Shown: positions 1 to 9,235, counted from the first letter of the stretch. The stretch is DNA of 64,000 nt from Acidobacteriota bacterium (GCA_027314025.1 DAHVCP010000046.1:107999-171998), one strand, 5' to 3'. Notes: generated from the sequence alone by a model not told the origin. Program-made: numbers and translations.

Positions 1-30
1 GCGGTCAAACCTGCGCTCGGCGCAACGAAA

Positions 31-360
31 GTAGGATAGCCGTCCCGGCTGTCAAATCCCTAGTCGCGGCGAAGGGAGATCACCGTCCCGGCTGTCACCC
101 CCCCCCCGCCGCCCCGGAGGGCGACGCTACGCAGGGCAGGAGACCTACCCCACGCTTCGCCGCCAATGCTTCCGCCGCGCAATATCGCCCCGCCGTGCCC
201 GGCGTGGGGTATGCCTCCGGCTTGCGTGCGGTCGCGCTCCGCGCGGCCGGGCCGTCCCGCCGCCACGAAGATAGTGGGATGGCCGTCCCGGCTGTCACTC
301 CCGCCGCCCCGGAGGGCGACGAACCGCAGGGCAGGAGCCCTACCCCACGCTTCGCCGCCA
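31..360. repeat. Dispersed intergenic repeat, copies 1 and 2
   Basis: The block holds two partly overlapping copies of a mosaic repeat. Its modules are a core CCGTCCCGGCTGTCA (41-54, 84-97 and 283-297), a module reading CCGGAGGGCGACG then CAGGGCAGGAG (about 114-142 and 309-337), and TACCCCACGC (146-155 and 341-350). In the first copy the last module pairs with GCGTGGGGTA at 202-211, giving an inverted repeat with a loop of about 46 bases. The same modules recur in the same order at 6231-6620. The repeat is noncoding in my reading, although the frame upstream of anmK happens to stay open through it. Confidence 0.75.
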
Positions 361-431
361 ACGCGAGGGCGTCCGGAATTGCGCGTCCGCGCCGCAGCCC
401 TAATCGCTGGACCCTAGCCCCTGAACCCTGC

Positions 432-437
432 TGTAAT
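432..437 (+). promoter_or_regulatory. Possible -10 element for leaderless anmK
   Basis: The hexamer TGTAAT ends six bases before the GTG at 444. This spacing matches the stronger TANNNT boxes seen before other genes here. There is no Shine-Dalgarno sequence between the box and the start and no recognisable -35. The TG instead of TA makes it the weakest of the set. Confidence 0.3.
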
Positions 438-443
438 CGCCAG

Positions 444-1691
444 GTGCCCGCTTCGTCTTCCGCCCCTCGCCACGCGGCATCGCCCCGCCCGCAGCCCTCG
501 CCCCGCGCGCGCGTATCGCCGCGTCCTCACCATTCGCTGGCCGCCGGGGTGATGACCGGCACCTCCTGTGACGGCGTGGATGTGGCCCTGGTTCGCCTCT
601 CGGGCCCGCTCAACGCCCGCCGGGTCGAACTGCTCCAGTTGGCCAGCTTCGCCTTCCGTCGCCGTGAGCGCCAGCGCCTGCTGGCCGCCTGCGACGCCGC
701 GGCCATCTCGGTCGCCGAACTCGCCCGCCTCAACGTCTGGCTGGCGGAGACCATCGCCGCGGCGGTTCTCGGCGCCTGCCGCCAAGCCCGCCTTGCCCCC
801 GCCCGCCTGGCGTTCATCGCCAGCCATGGCCAAACCATTTACCATCAGGGCCGCCCGCAGCCGTTTCTCGGCCGCCAACTGGCCTGCACCTGGCAGCTCG
901 GGGAAGCCGCGGTCGTCGCCGCCCGCACCGGCGTTCCGGTGATCAGCAATTTCCGCGCCGCCGACGTCGCCCTCGGCGGCCAAGGCGCGCCGCTGGTTCC
1001 CTTCGTGGATTGGCTGCTGCTGCGCCATCCACGCCAGCCCCGCGCCGCGCTCAACATCGGCGGCATCGCCAATTTGACCTTGCTGCCGCCGGATGTCGCG
1101 CCGAAGCATGTCCGCGCCTTTGACACCGGTCCCGGCAACATGGTCATGGACGCGCTCGCGGCCCATTGCAGCCAGGGCCGCCGGCGCTGGGACCGCGACG
1201 GCCGCGCCGCCGCTCGCGGCCGCGTGCTGGAGCCGCTGCTCGGCCGCCTGCTGGCCGATCCGTATTACCGGCTCAGGCCGCCGAAGAGCTGCGGCCGCGA
1301 GCAATTTGGCCGCGCCTTCCTCGCCCGCCTGCTGGCCGCCGCGCCTCGCGCCGCGGGTGACGATCTGCTCGCCACCGCCGCCGCCCTGACCGCCCGCACC
1401 ATTGCCCTCGGCCTCACTCTAGGCCCGCAACACCGGACTCCTTGGGAGGTGGTCGTTTCCGGGGGCGGCCTGCGCAATCCTACGCTGATGCGCATGCTGG
1501 CCACCGCCGCGCCCCAGTGCCGCTTCCGCTCCTCCGCCGATTTCGGCATTTTGCCCCAAGCCAAGGAAGCCCTGGCCTTCGCCCTGCTCGGCGACCGCAC
1601 CTTCCACCAACTGCCCGCCAACCTGCCCGCCGCCACCGGCGCCCACCGCCCCGCCATCCTCGGCCAGATCGCCTATCCCCCGCCGCGCTGA
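444..1691 (+). CDS. anmK: Anhydro-N-acetylmuramic acid kinase
   Basis: AnmK phosphorylates and hydrolyses 1,6-anhydro-MurNAc to MurNAc-6-phosphate in cytoplasmic peptidoglycan recycling. The family's N-terminal phosphate loop is clear (GVMTGTSCDGVD, about residues 35-46). It is followed by SHGQTIYH near 127, GGQGAPLVPFVD near 177, NIGGIANLT near 204, DTGPGNMVMD near 227 and VSGGGLRNP near 337, all AnmK landmarks. The frame stays open back to 195, inside a repeat. I chose GTG 444 because it keeps the first beta strand and has a -10-like box six bases upstream. ATG 552 would cut into the phosphate loop. From 444 the protein is 415 residues, slightly longer than the usual 370-390. No other recycling gene is adjacent. 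Confidence 0.88.
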   Translation: MPASSSAPRHAASPRPQPSPRARVSPRPHHSLAAGVMTGTSCDGVDVALVRLSGPLNARRVELLQLASFAFRRRERQRLLAACDAAAISVAELARLNVWLAETIAAAVLGACRQARLAPARLAFIASHGQTIYHQGRPQPFLGRQLACTWQLGEAAVVAARTGVPVISNFRAADVALGGQGAPLVPFVDWLLLRHPRQPRAALNIGGIANLTLLPPDVAPKHVRAFDTGPGNMVMDALAAHCSQGRRRWDRDGRAAARGRVLEPLLGRLLADPYYRLRPPKSCGREQFGRAFLARLLAAAPRAAGDDLLATAAALTARTIALGLTLGPQHRTPWEVVVSGGGLRNPTLMRMLATAAPQCRFRSSADFGILPQAKEALAFALLGDRTFHQLPANLPAATGAHRPAILGQIAYPPPR

Positions 1692-2094
1692 GCGAATAAG
1701 ATTTCGCCTTGGGGACTTGGGACGGGTGACGAGGGATGGGCGGAAAAAGGGCGAGGCGCCGGGAACGCGAAATGAAGGAGATTGGCGGGTGAGTGGTGAT
1801 TTCCGTGGGTGGGGCAACGGGAGCACTTTGCGTAGTGCGGGAGTCGCGGCGTTTGCGGGAGCACGTTGCGTGGTTGGGGGGATTCGCGGCGCGGGCGGCG
1901 ACTGTCCGGTGGCGGACAGCGGCGTCCCGGATGCGGACAGTTGGGCGGCGTCATGTCAACAGGCGCGGCGGTAAAGCCCAGGGCCGCAGCGGTTTGCAAG
2001 CGGGAGCGATGGTCCGCCGCGTGCAGCGCAGGCGTACAGGGCGGAGTCGCCACGGGCGGCGGGCCCGCGGACTGCGAACCGGGATTGAGGGTAA
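1692..2094. other. 403-base intergenic region with an inverted repeat
   Basis: I see no convincing gene here. Short open frames exist on both strands, but their translations are compositionally biased and resemble nothing known. One structured element stands out: CTGTCCG at 1902-1908 faces CGGACAG at 1913-1919 across four bases, and CGGACAG recurs at 1934-1940. This is operator-like and lies about 155 bases upstream of the decayed permease gene. A GAGGG Shine-Dalgarno sequence (2086-2090) precedes the permease start. Confidence 0.5.
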
Positions 2095-3827
2095 ATGATG
2101 CGCAGCGTATGGCAGGACGTGCGGTTTGGCTTGCGGCAATGGCGGCGGGCGCCGGGGTTTGCCACGGTCGCGGTGCTGACGCTGGCGCTCGGGATCGCGG
2201 CGAACGTCACGGTGTTCAGCTTGGCCAACAGCATCTTCTTGGCGCAGCCGCCGATCGCGCATCCCCACCGGGCGGCTATCATTACCGGCGACGATCACGC
2301 CGGCTTGTGGGGCGCGGATCTTACCGGTGCCGACATGCTGGCACTACGGGGCCTTGCCGGCATCGCCACCGTGCAAGACCCCGAGGTGATGGACTGGATT
2401 CGGCGGGGGGCGGGCGAGGCGGTGGCGGTGCGGCGGGTGGGAGCAAATTTCTTCCCGGTGCTGGGGGTGCAGCCGGTGCTGGGACGGAACTTCACGCGCC
2501 GCGAAGCCACACTGGGCGGCCGGCGGGTCGCCATCCTCCCGGCGCCGCGATGTTTGCCGTTCTGCTGTTTGGACTGGGACCGGCGGGGCTAATGGCGCGC
2601 GCCGATCCGCAGGCGCACCTGCAATCAGGGGCGGCGGGCGGCGTTGGGGTGGTGCGGGCGCGGCTGTGGCGGAGCCTGACGGCGGGGCAAATCGCGCTAG
2701 CGGTAGCCCTGCTGGCGGGCGCTGGATTTTTGGTGCAGCAGGCGGTGGTGGAGCTCTCCCGGCCTTTCGGCTTTCCCCCCCGTAACGCCGAGATGATCGC
2801 AGTGACGCTGCCACGGGCGAAGGCGGCCGAGGCGGCGGCGCGGGTGGCATGCTTCGCGGGCATCGCCGCCCGCGTGCGCGCGCTGCCCGGCGCTCTCGGC
2901 GCCGGCTGGGTGAGCCGGCCGCCGCTGGAAAGTGGGGGGGCGGAAACCGGCCTTCGCCGGGACGGGAAAGCCACGGTCTATGCTCCGATTGATTTTGTGG
3001 TGAGCACCGGATACCTCGCCGCATTGGGTGCGCCGCTGTTGGCCGGGCGCGACTTCCGCGCGGGCGACGGCGCCAAAGCGCCGCCGGTGGTGATGGTGAA
3101 CGCGGCGATGGTGCGGCGCTATTTCGGCGGCAAGAACCCAGTCGGGCGGTTCGTGCAGGTGCTTTGGACCGCGGGCTGGGAGCGGATGCGCGTGGTGGGC
3201 GTGGTCGGCGACGTGGAGGACGATCTCGGCCAGCTTCACCCGCATTGGCAGATTTACCTGCCCATGGCCCAGTCCATGGCGGGCGGCCGAATGGTCCTGC
3301 TGGTGCGCAGCCATCCGGGGACGATGCCGAGCGTAGCCGGTCTGGACGGCGCCATCTGGGCGGGGGCGCTGGGGCGAAGCGTAAAAGTCGGCACTCCGCA
3401 GAGCTACGTGGCGCTGGCTAGGTCCGGGGCGTTTGGCGTACGCACAAAGCTGATATCGGTGATGGGTGTCCTCGCGCTGCTGCTAGCGGCGGTGGGCCTG
3501 TTCGGCGTGGTCGCTTTTCTGGCGGCGCGCCGCACGCGGGAGTTCGCCGTGCGCAGTTCGCTGGGCGCGCAGCGGTCCGACATCGGCTGGCTGGTTGCGG
3601 GTGAGACGGCGCGCACGGTCGGCTGGGGTATGGCGGCGGGCATGGCGGCGGCATGGTTCGTCCCGCGGTTGCTGGGGGCGGTCTTTTACCGATTTCTCCC
3701 CGCGTCGCCATTGCCGGTGCTGGCTGGAGTTGGGATCGTCGTAGCGGCGGTTGCGGCGCTGGCGTCAGTTGCCCCGGCGCTGCGCGCGACGCGGGCCGAT
3801 CCGCTGGAGGCGCTGCGGTACGAATGA
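2095..3827 (+). pseudogene. Decayed ADOP-type MacB/FtsX permease
   Basis: The N-terminal part (2095 to about 2540) reads MRSVWQDVRFGLRQWRRAPG, then a membrane helix (TLALGIAANVTVFSLANSIF), then the start of the periplasmic MacB-like domain up to GRRVAIL. The C-terminal part, in another frame from about 2549, starts at the LLFGLGPAGL helix. It continues through the second MacB-like periplasmic domain and a final FtsX domain to DPLEALRYE, the usual ADOP ending. Intact family members have about 800 residues. Here roughly 200-230 central residues (rest of the first periplasmic domain and the first FtsX helices) are missing and the frame shifts at the junction near 2540-2550. No ATPase gene is adjacent, as is normal for these orphan permeases. 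I infer a non-functional remnant. Confidence 0.85.
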
Positions 3828-4097
3828 CGGCGGAACCGGGGTCGGGGGTGGATGTCGGCTGGGGGTTGCTTCGGCGGGCGCCAGCGGCGGAGGACTCCCA
3901 AGGCGGTCACTGGGTGATTGGGTTGGGACGCGACGACTGGCGGCGGCGTTGGCGGAGGGCGGCGGACCAGAACGTTGGGAAGCCTCCGGCTTGCGTGAAG
4001 CCGCACTGGCCGCGCCTGTGCCGTCCCGGGTTCTGCCCGCTCCTGGGGCGGCTAAACTCGATGGATCCGCTCCGGCGTCGGGCTTGGCGCGCGCCCA

Positions 4098-6101
4098 TCA
4101 ATGTCGAGCGCCGTGGCCGGGTCCGGCGTTCACCTGCTGCTCGTCGAGACTCATCAATCCCAGCAGGGCTCCCCAGGTATAGAACCGGTCGCTGTTTGTC
4201 ACGTCGTCGCCCGCGCCGGTGATGGCGTTGTAGTTTTCATGCACGTAGCCGTGCGCGTCCCAGCTTTTCAGGAACAGCGCCAGCGACTTCTCGGCGAGCC
4301 GGCGGCGCACGCGCTGGATCAGCGGCGAGTGGTAATTTTTCAGTCCCAGGAACACCAGGTAGTTCATTGGTCCCCAGATGCGGCCGCGCCAATAATTCTG
4401 GTCCTGGAAGGCCGGATCGCTGCGCTCAATGGAGGGAAGCACCCATTTTCCCCAGAATTGCTTGCGGTTCAGCAGGTGCCGCTGCACCATTTCTCTGGCC
4501 TGCGCCGGGGTCGCGACCGCTGCCAGCAAGGGATAGAAATTCGTGGGTGAGAGCCGCGGATTGTATTTCCCAGTGTGCAGATCCCGATTCAGAAAGATTC
4601 CGCGCTTCGCATTCCACATGGTCTGGAGTTGGGCGCCGTACTTTTTGGCGCGCGCCTCCAACCGCGCCGCCTCGGGCCGCCGGCCGAGAATGCCGGCGAT
4701 TCTGGCGAGCGCATGGCAGTCGGCGATGTACAGGCTCATCAAGCCGACATCGGCATATTCCAGCTGGTGCGCCTGGGGATCATAGACCGCGCGGTCATAC
4801 ATCGGGCTGTTGTCCAGGCCGGACTCCAGAATGGCGCCTGCGCGCGTTCCCGCCGTGGGATCATCCAGATTCACGGGCTGGTTCTCGCCGTCGCTGCCCC
4901 ACACCAGATAACCGTCACGGTCGCGGTGCTCGGCCCACCAACGGTTCCAGCGCAGGAGCGCCGGGTAGGTCTCCGCGAGCAGCCACTTGTCATGGAACTG
5001 GCGATAGAGCCCCAGCACCGTGATGGACCCGACCGGCGGCTCGGAACGGTCGCTGCTTTTCCAGCCGTGCGCGCGCGCGTAGTTCGGCACAAAGCCTTCC
5101 CGCGTTTCCTCGCGCAGGATTTCGACCGCGTTCACATAGGCGAGATCGCGGTCGCCCACGGAGGCAAGGGTTGCGGTAAAGAATGTATCCCAGTCAAACA
5201 ACACGTAGCCGCCCCAGCGCACATTCCAGACGCGGCTGACGGGCGTGATCACCCTCTGTTTTTCCGGCTCATAAATCGTGTCCCAGCCGATGACGCTCTG
5301 AATGGCGTCGGCCACGGAGTCCAGCTTGCCGAATCGGGATATGGAATCCCGATACGCCTTCTTCTCCCGCGCGATCGCTAGGCGAATCTCCGCAAGGCTG
5401 CGCGGCGCTCCGGTGCTCAGCCCCACCGGTCCGCGCAGAACGGAGCTGAAATACGCCCCGCCCACGGGAACGTCCAGGTCATGCTCATCCTTCCCGGTGA
5501 GAGACACGCGTATCGCTTTATGCGCGAATCGAGCTTCGATCGTTTCTCCTCGCTTGGTGATCCGGCCCGGATGGCCCCACAGCATGTTCACCCAGAACAC
5601 CATCTCCGGCGGCAGGTGGAGGCGGGGGGCCTGGCTGAGCCGTGTCACCAGCATCACCAGATTGCCCGCGTCGTGGGCGGTCTGGATGCGAATCCGGTAC
5701 CGATGCCAGGTCAGCCTCATATCGGTGTAGCTGCCGTTGTAGGCATGCGGCCCGGGAAACACCCGCGGCGCACCTTGCTGCAACTCCCCAATCAGCGCCG
5801 CGCGCAAGAAGTCGTTGGATCCCGCCGTACTCCGCTGTTTGAGGCCGGCATGAATGGCCAATCCTTCGGGCAACAGCACCTGGGTCATGACGCTATGCGT
5901 GTCCCAGGTGTTCCAGCCGCGCGCGAGCCGCTGCTGCACCTGCGCGTACTTCGCGGCCGGCGCCATTGCGGCCTGCGCACACGCCGGCGCGCCTGCCGCC
6001 ACGCAACAAACCAGCTGAGCCGCACACCCTCGCAGCCACCGCCGGGCGAATCGGTGCTTCGATCTCCCAACGAGCGTCTTAGGTCGGATGCCAAACCGCA
6101 T
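4098..6101 (-). CDS. Secreted GH63/trehalase-type glycoside hydrolase
   Basis: This 667-residue protein has an N-terminal export signal (basic stretch, then a hydrophobic run ending AGAPACAQA near residue 44) and an (alpha/alpha)6 catalytic domain. Family landmarks are FDWDTFFTATLAS near 299-311, with the candidate acid Asp, the segments WGSDGENQPVN near 403 and ESGLDNSPMYD, YWRGRIWGPMNYLV near 575, and HENYNAITG near 619, with the candidate base Glu. This fits the GH63 mannosylglycerate-hydrolase/alpha-glucosidase group. Substrate cannot be told from sequence. ATG 6101 is preceded by AGGAG at proper distance, so the open frame further upstream, which runs into repeats, is not used. It stands alone. 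Confidence 0.8.
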   Translation of the reverse strand: MRFGIRPKTLVGRSKHRFARRWLRGCAAQLVCCVAAGAPACAQAAMAPAAKYAQVQQRLARGWNTWDTHSVMTQVLLPEGLAIHAGLKQRSTAGSNDFLRAALIGELQQGAPRVFPGPHAYNGSYTDMRLTWHRYRIRIQTAHDAGNLVMLVTRLSQAPRLHLPPEMVFWVNMLWGHPGRITKRGETIEARFAHKAIRVSLTGKDEHDLDVPVGGAYFSSVLRGPVGLSTGAPRSLAEIRLAIAREKKAYRDSISRFGKLDSVADAIQSVIGWDTIYEPEKQRVITPVSRVWNVRWGGYVLFDWDTFFTATLASVGDRDLAYVNAVEILREETREGFVPNYARAHGWKSSDRSEPPVGSITVLGLYRQFHDKWLLAETYPALLRWNRWWAEHRDRDGYLVWGSDGENQPVNLDDPTAGTRAGAILESGLDNSPMYDRAVYDPQAHQLEYADVGLMSLYIADCHALARIAGILGRRPEAARLEARAKKYGAQLQTMWNAKRGIFLNRDLHTGKYNPRLSPTNFYPLLAAVATPAQAREMVQRHLLNRKQFWGKWVLPSIERSDPAFQDQNYWRGRIWGPMNYLVFLGLKNYHSPLIQRVRRRLAEKSLALFLKSWDAHGYVHENYNAITGAGDDVTNSDRFYTWGALLGLMSLDEQQVNAGPGHGARH

Positions 6102-6230
6102 TGGTCTCCTCGCATTCGGCCGGCCGCGTTTTGTGCAGCGGTCGCCGGTTTCATTTCTTCCCAAAGGGAAAAGTCTCGCCTGCTTGCCCCGTCCAAAGAT
6201 AGCGCGCTTCCCGCGCCACTGCGGCAATCC

Positions 6231-6412
6231 GGGAGTAGGATAGCCGTCCCGGCTGCCACACCCCGCCGCCCGGGAGGGCGACGGTACGCAGGGCAGGAGC
6301 CCTACCCCACGCCGCGGCGCACAATTTCCCGCCACGCGATATATTCCGCCGCGCGCAGCGTGGGGTATGCCTTCGGCGTGCGTGCGGCCGCGCTGGGCGC
6401 GGCCGCACCGGG
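6231..6412. repeat. Dispersed intergenic repeat, copy 3 (most complete)
   Basis: The modules come in the same order as at 31-248: GTAGGATAGCCGTCCCGGCT (6235-6254), CCGGGAGGGCGACG, CAGGGCAGGAG, TACCCCACGC (6303-6312), an A/T-rich core near 6340, GCGTGGGGTA (6358-6367), then TGCGTGCGGCCGCGCT. The two ten-base arms are fully complementary and are separated by 45 bases, almost the same distance as in copy 1. Conservation of the arms and spacing argues for selection or recent spread of a structured element. Confidence 0.75.
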
Positions 6413-6421
6413 GCGTGGAAT

Positions 6422-6458
6422 AGGCTTTAGCCTGTGTCCTGCGGGCTTTAGCCCGCAG
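6422..6458. repeat. REP-like double palindrome
   Basis: Two neighbouring palindromes are present: AGGCTTTAGCCT (6422-6433) and CTGCGGGCTTTAGCCCGCAG (6439-6458), separated by five bases. They sit between two copies of the larger repeat, in the gap upstream of the GH63 gene. The form (short GC-rich palindromes in tandem in intergenic DNA) is that of REP elements. I cannot count copies genome-wide. Confidence 0.65.
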
Positions 6459-6492
6459 ACGCCATGCGGTCAACTCCGGCCCCAGCCGCAGC

Positions 6493-6620
6493 GAACGTAG
6501 GATAGCCGTCCCGGCTGCCACTCCCCGCCGCCCGGGAGGGCGACGGTACGCAGGGCAGGAGTCCTACCCCACGCTACGGGCGGTACACAGAGCAGGAGCC
6601 CTACCCCACGAGGGGCGGCG
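6493..6620. repeat. Dispersed intergenic repeat, copy 4, truncated
   Basis: This copy repeats GTAGGATAGCCGTCCCGGCT (6497-6516), CCGGGAGGGCGACGG, CAGGGCAGGAG and TACCCCACGC (6565-6574). An extra AGCAGGAGCCCTACCCCACG (6592-6611) looks like a local duplication of the third module. The right arm of the inverted repeat is absent. Together with copy 3 it fills most of the 588 bases between the GH63 gene and the next gene; I see no coding sequence there. Confidence 0.7.
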
Positions 6621-6689
6621 CCGCGCCATGATGGGCTACGCCTCCGCCTGGATTGCCGCGGTGCGGGGAAGGTGAATGGCCGGACCTGT

Positions 6690-9137
6690 TTACTGGAAGC
6701 GGGCGGAAGTTTTGCGGCCGTGGGGTTCGCCGCGCAGCCAAATGTAGAGAGCGGCGTGGGGCGCGGGGGGCGGCCAGGGCATGGCGATGCGCAGGCGCTG
6801 CGCGCCAGGATTTCCGGAAGCGGCGGCGGCGGGCACCGCGGTGACGGGCACGCCGTGATCGCGGTTCCAGCCGGTGGCGGCGATCAACTGAAGATTGGCG
6901 CCGGTCAGCGTGCCGCGATACTGGCCGGGTCCGGCGGAGTGATCGCCCAGCTGAAAGCCGGTGATGGTGGGCAGGCGGACGATGCGGCCGAGGGACTTGG
7001 GGATGGAATCGCCGGTGGGAGAGGTGACCTGCAACTCGATTTGGCAGCCATCATTGCCGACGCGGCCGGGCTGGAAGGCGAGGTAATACAGACCTTCACC
7101 GGCATCATCCACCTGGGCGGCGCCGCCGCGGGCGGGAGCGCCCGGTTGCAGCGCCAGGTCATCATCGTTATCGCCGCGGCAACTGAGGCGGAAACGTGTG
7201 TTGTCGCCGGCGTGGGCCACGGCGACCGAAAAGCTGACCATGGTGGCGGCGGGCAGTTCGCCGGGGCGCAGAGCGATGGGGCTGCGGAAACTCGCCTGCT
7301 GGATCTGGCGAATGACCGGCAGGGGCGGGGCGATTTGAATGGCGTTGGCGACGGTGATCGGCGCCTTGCGCCCGGCCAGATAGAGCGTGGCCGGCAGCTT
7401 CTGACCCGCTTGCAGGTTTTGTTGCGGGGCGATGGTGACGGCGCGGCGGCCGGCGTCAACGGATTGCGCCGGTCCCAGCGTCCAAGCGGCGCCGGGACTG
7501 GTGATGCGGGTGATCTCCGCCAGTTGCTTGCCGTGCAGCCAGATGGTCGGGCGGGAGGCGCCGAGATGGACCGTCAGCGGCAAGCCGGTCAGCGTGGGGT
7601 TGGGGGGCAGGACGGTGAGGCCGATGGCGGCGGTTTCGCCGTTGGCGGCGTGCAGATGCAGCGTGTAGGCGCCGGGGGCCAGGGGCTGGGTGTCAAGGCG
7701 CAGGCTGAGGGCGGAACGGGACGGATGGGTCAAGGGAACGGCCAGCGGCGCCGCAGCCATGCCCGGCGCGGAGCCCGCCGCAGTGGTCAGCGTGGCGCTG
7801 CGCACCAGGGAAAAGTCGGCGCCGGTCAGCCGCAGCGGGACCGTACCGCCGCCGCTGATCATGTCGGGCTGGTGCGGCGCCAGGCGGGCGGAGGCCAGCG
7901 CCGGCGAGGGGCGGACGGTGACCGTGCCCCGGGCCAGGACCGGCGTCCAATCCCAGGTGGCGGAAAGTTGATAACGGCCGGGCGGGACGGAGGCGTGCCG
8001 CAGGTCGAGCCGCAGCGTGTCTTGGTCCACGCCGACGCTGGCCACATCCACGGGCAGGGGATAGCGGTGGCCGCCGCCGGCCAGGGCCCAGTGATGGACG
8101 CGCATCAGGGCACGGAGCTGGGCGACGCTGTCGCAGGTGACGTGGACCTGCGCCTGCCATCCCGCGGGCACGTTGGCGTTTTGCAGCAGGCGGATGGCGG
8201 GCGGCGCGTCGCCGGGGATGCGGGCCATCCACACGTAGGCGAGGCGCTTATGCGGCTGGCGCGAGGCGTTGGTGGTGCAGAGCGCCAGGTTGGACTGGCC
8301 GGTTTCCCCGGGCACGGCGAAGGCGCCGCGGAAGGCGGTGCCGGGGAACATCATGCCGTGCAGGGCCTTGACCAGCGGCACGCTGCTGGTGGCGACGCCG
8401 ACGAGAGGAGCGAAGTAGAGGCTGGCGACGGCGGCGGCGGCGCTCTGCGAGCCGGCGGTGAGGGCGGCGTGGGGGGAGGCGCCAGGCATGGCGGTCGGCG
8501 GGGCGACGGCGTGCAGCAGCTCGGCGGCGGTTTCTTCCGGCGGCTGCGCCGGGTTCACCTTGGGAAGCTGGACGCCGTAGCGCTCCGAGTAGCGGTGCAG
8601 CAGGGTTTGCAGCTGGATGCTGCCGGGGCGGGAATGCTCATAGCGCGCCAGCAGGGCGACCAACGCCTCGACCCGCGTGGCCTGGCTGGCGTAGTCAATG
8701 AAGTTGCGAATCAGCTCGGGATGGGCGGCGGCGAGCTTGCGGATGGTGCCGGCGTTGAAGCCGCGGGGGCCGAACAGCAGGGCCACGGCGGCGGCGGGTT
8801 CGGGCACGGTCCAGCCGGCGGGATGGTCGGCGCGGTGCACGCGCAGTACCAGGATGTTGGCGGCGTTTTCGGCGCTGGGAACCAGGAGGATGGCCACGCG
8901 GGCGGAGCGGCGCCAGCGCAGGGGCAGGCCGTGGGGCAAATACCAGAGCATGTCGCCCGCGTGCAGCTGGTTGACGCGCGTCAGCGGCAGCATCGGACCC
9001 CCGCCGCGCGGGCCGGCCAGGAGGCGAAAGCCGGTCAACGATTCGCCGCCGGGACACGCCCCCTGCGCCCAGGCGAATGAACCTAGGCAAAGCAATAGCG
9101 CCGCGGCCAAAACCGCGGTGACCCCTCGCATACGCAT
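6690..9137 (-). CDS. Large exported protein of unknown function with Ig/TIG-like region
   Basis: This 815-residue protein begins with a clear signal peptide (hydrophobic run AVLAAALLLCLGSFAWAQG). I do not recognise the family. The mature part has an N-terminal region with a PGGESLTGF start, an Ala/Pro-rich middle, and, from about residue 400, repeated beta-rich stretches. In these, phrases such as PLRLTGADFSLVRSATL and TIWLHGKQLAEITRI resemble IPT/TIG or Ig-like domains of surface proteins. No transmembrane anchor or catalytic motif is visible. ATG 9137 has GAGG upstream. TTG 9149 is an alternative, preceded by TACAAT (9164-9159). It is divergent from the glucoamylase gene. An extracytoplasmic binding or structural role is only a guess. 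Confidence 0.7.
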   Translation of the reverse strand: MRMRGVTAVLAAALLLCLGSFAWAQGACPGGESLTGFRLLAGPRGGGPMLPLTRVNQLHAGDMLWYLPHGLPLRWRRSARVAILLVPSAENAANILVLRVHRADHPAGWTVPEPAAAVALLFGPRGFNAGTIRKLAAAHPELIRNFIDYASQATRVEALVALLARYEHSRPGSIQLQTLLHRYSERYGVQLPKVNPAQPPEETAAELLHAVAPPTAMPGASPHAALTAGSQSAAAAVASLYFAPLVGVATSSVPLVKALHGMMFPGTAFRGAFAVPGETGQSNLALCTTNASRQPHKRLAYVWMARIPGDAPPAIRLLQNANVPAGWQAQVHVTCDSVAQLRALMRVHHWALAGGGHRYPLPVDVASVGVDQDTLRLDLRHASVPPGRYQLSATWDWTPVLARGTVTVRPSPALASARLAPHQPDMISGGGTVPLRLTGADFSLVRSATLTTAAGSAPGMAAAPLAVPLTHPSRSALSLRLDTQPLAPGAYTLHLHAANGETAAIGLTVLPPNPTLTGLPLTVHLGASRPTIWLHGKQLAEITRITSPGAAWTLGPAQSVDAGRRAVTIAPQQNLQAGQKLPATLYLAGRKAPITVANAIQIAPPLPVIRQIQQASFRSPIALRPGELPAATMVSFSVAVAHAGDNTRFRLSCRGDNDDDLALQPGAPARGGAAQVDDAGEGLYYLAFQPGRVGNDGCQIELQVTSPTGDSIPKSLGRIVRLPTITGFQLGDHSAGPGQYRGTLTGANLQLIAATGWNRDHGVPVTAVPAAAASGNPGAQRLRIAMPWPPPAPHAALYIWLRGEPHGRKTSARFQ

Positions 9138-9229
9138 AGGCGACCTCAACTACTCTGAATTGTAACCTTTGGCGCTAAGACGGGCGAGGGGGTTGGGGCC
9201 GCGCCGCGGCGGCGCCGCGCCGGGGCGCT

Positions 9230-9235
9230 TACACT
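9230..9235 (+). promoter_or_regulatory. -10 element, leaderless GH15 gene
   Basis: TACACT lies eight bases before ATG 9244. There is no Shine-Dalgarno sequence in between and no TTGACA-like box 16-18 bases upstream. The predicted transcription start falls at or next to the A of the ATG. Confidence 0.45.

Noticed and set aside
31..360. A CDS running through the repeat at the window start
   Set aside because: The open frame upstream of anmK exists because the repeat is GC-rich; the same modules recur at 6.2-6.6 kb in other frames, so they are not coding.
6672..9080. Very long plus-strand open frame (about 800 codons)
   Set aside because: It lies antisense to the exported 815-residue protein, its translation is Gly/Asp/Ala-biased with no domain, and long antisense frames are expected at this GC content.
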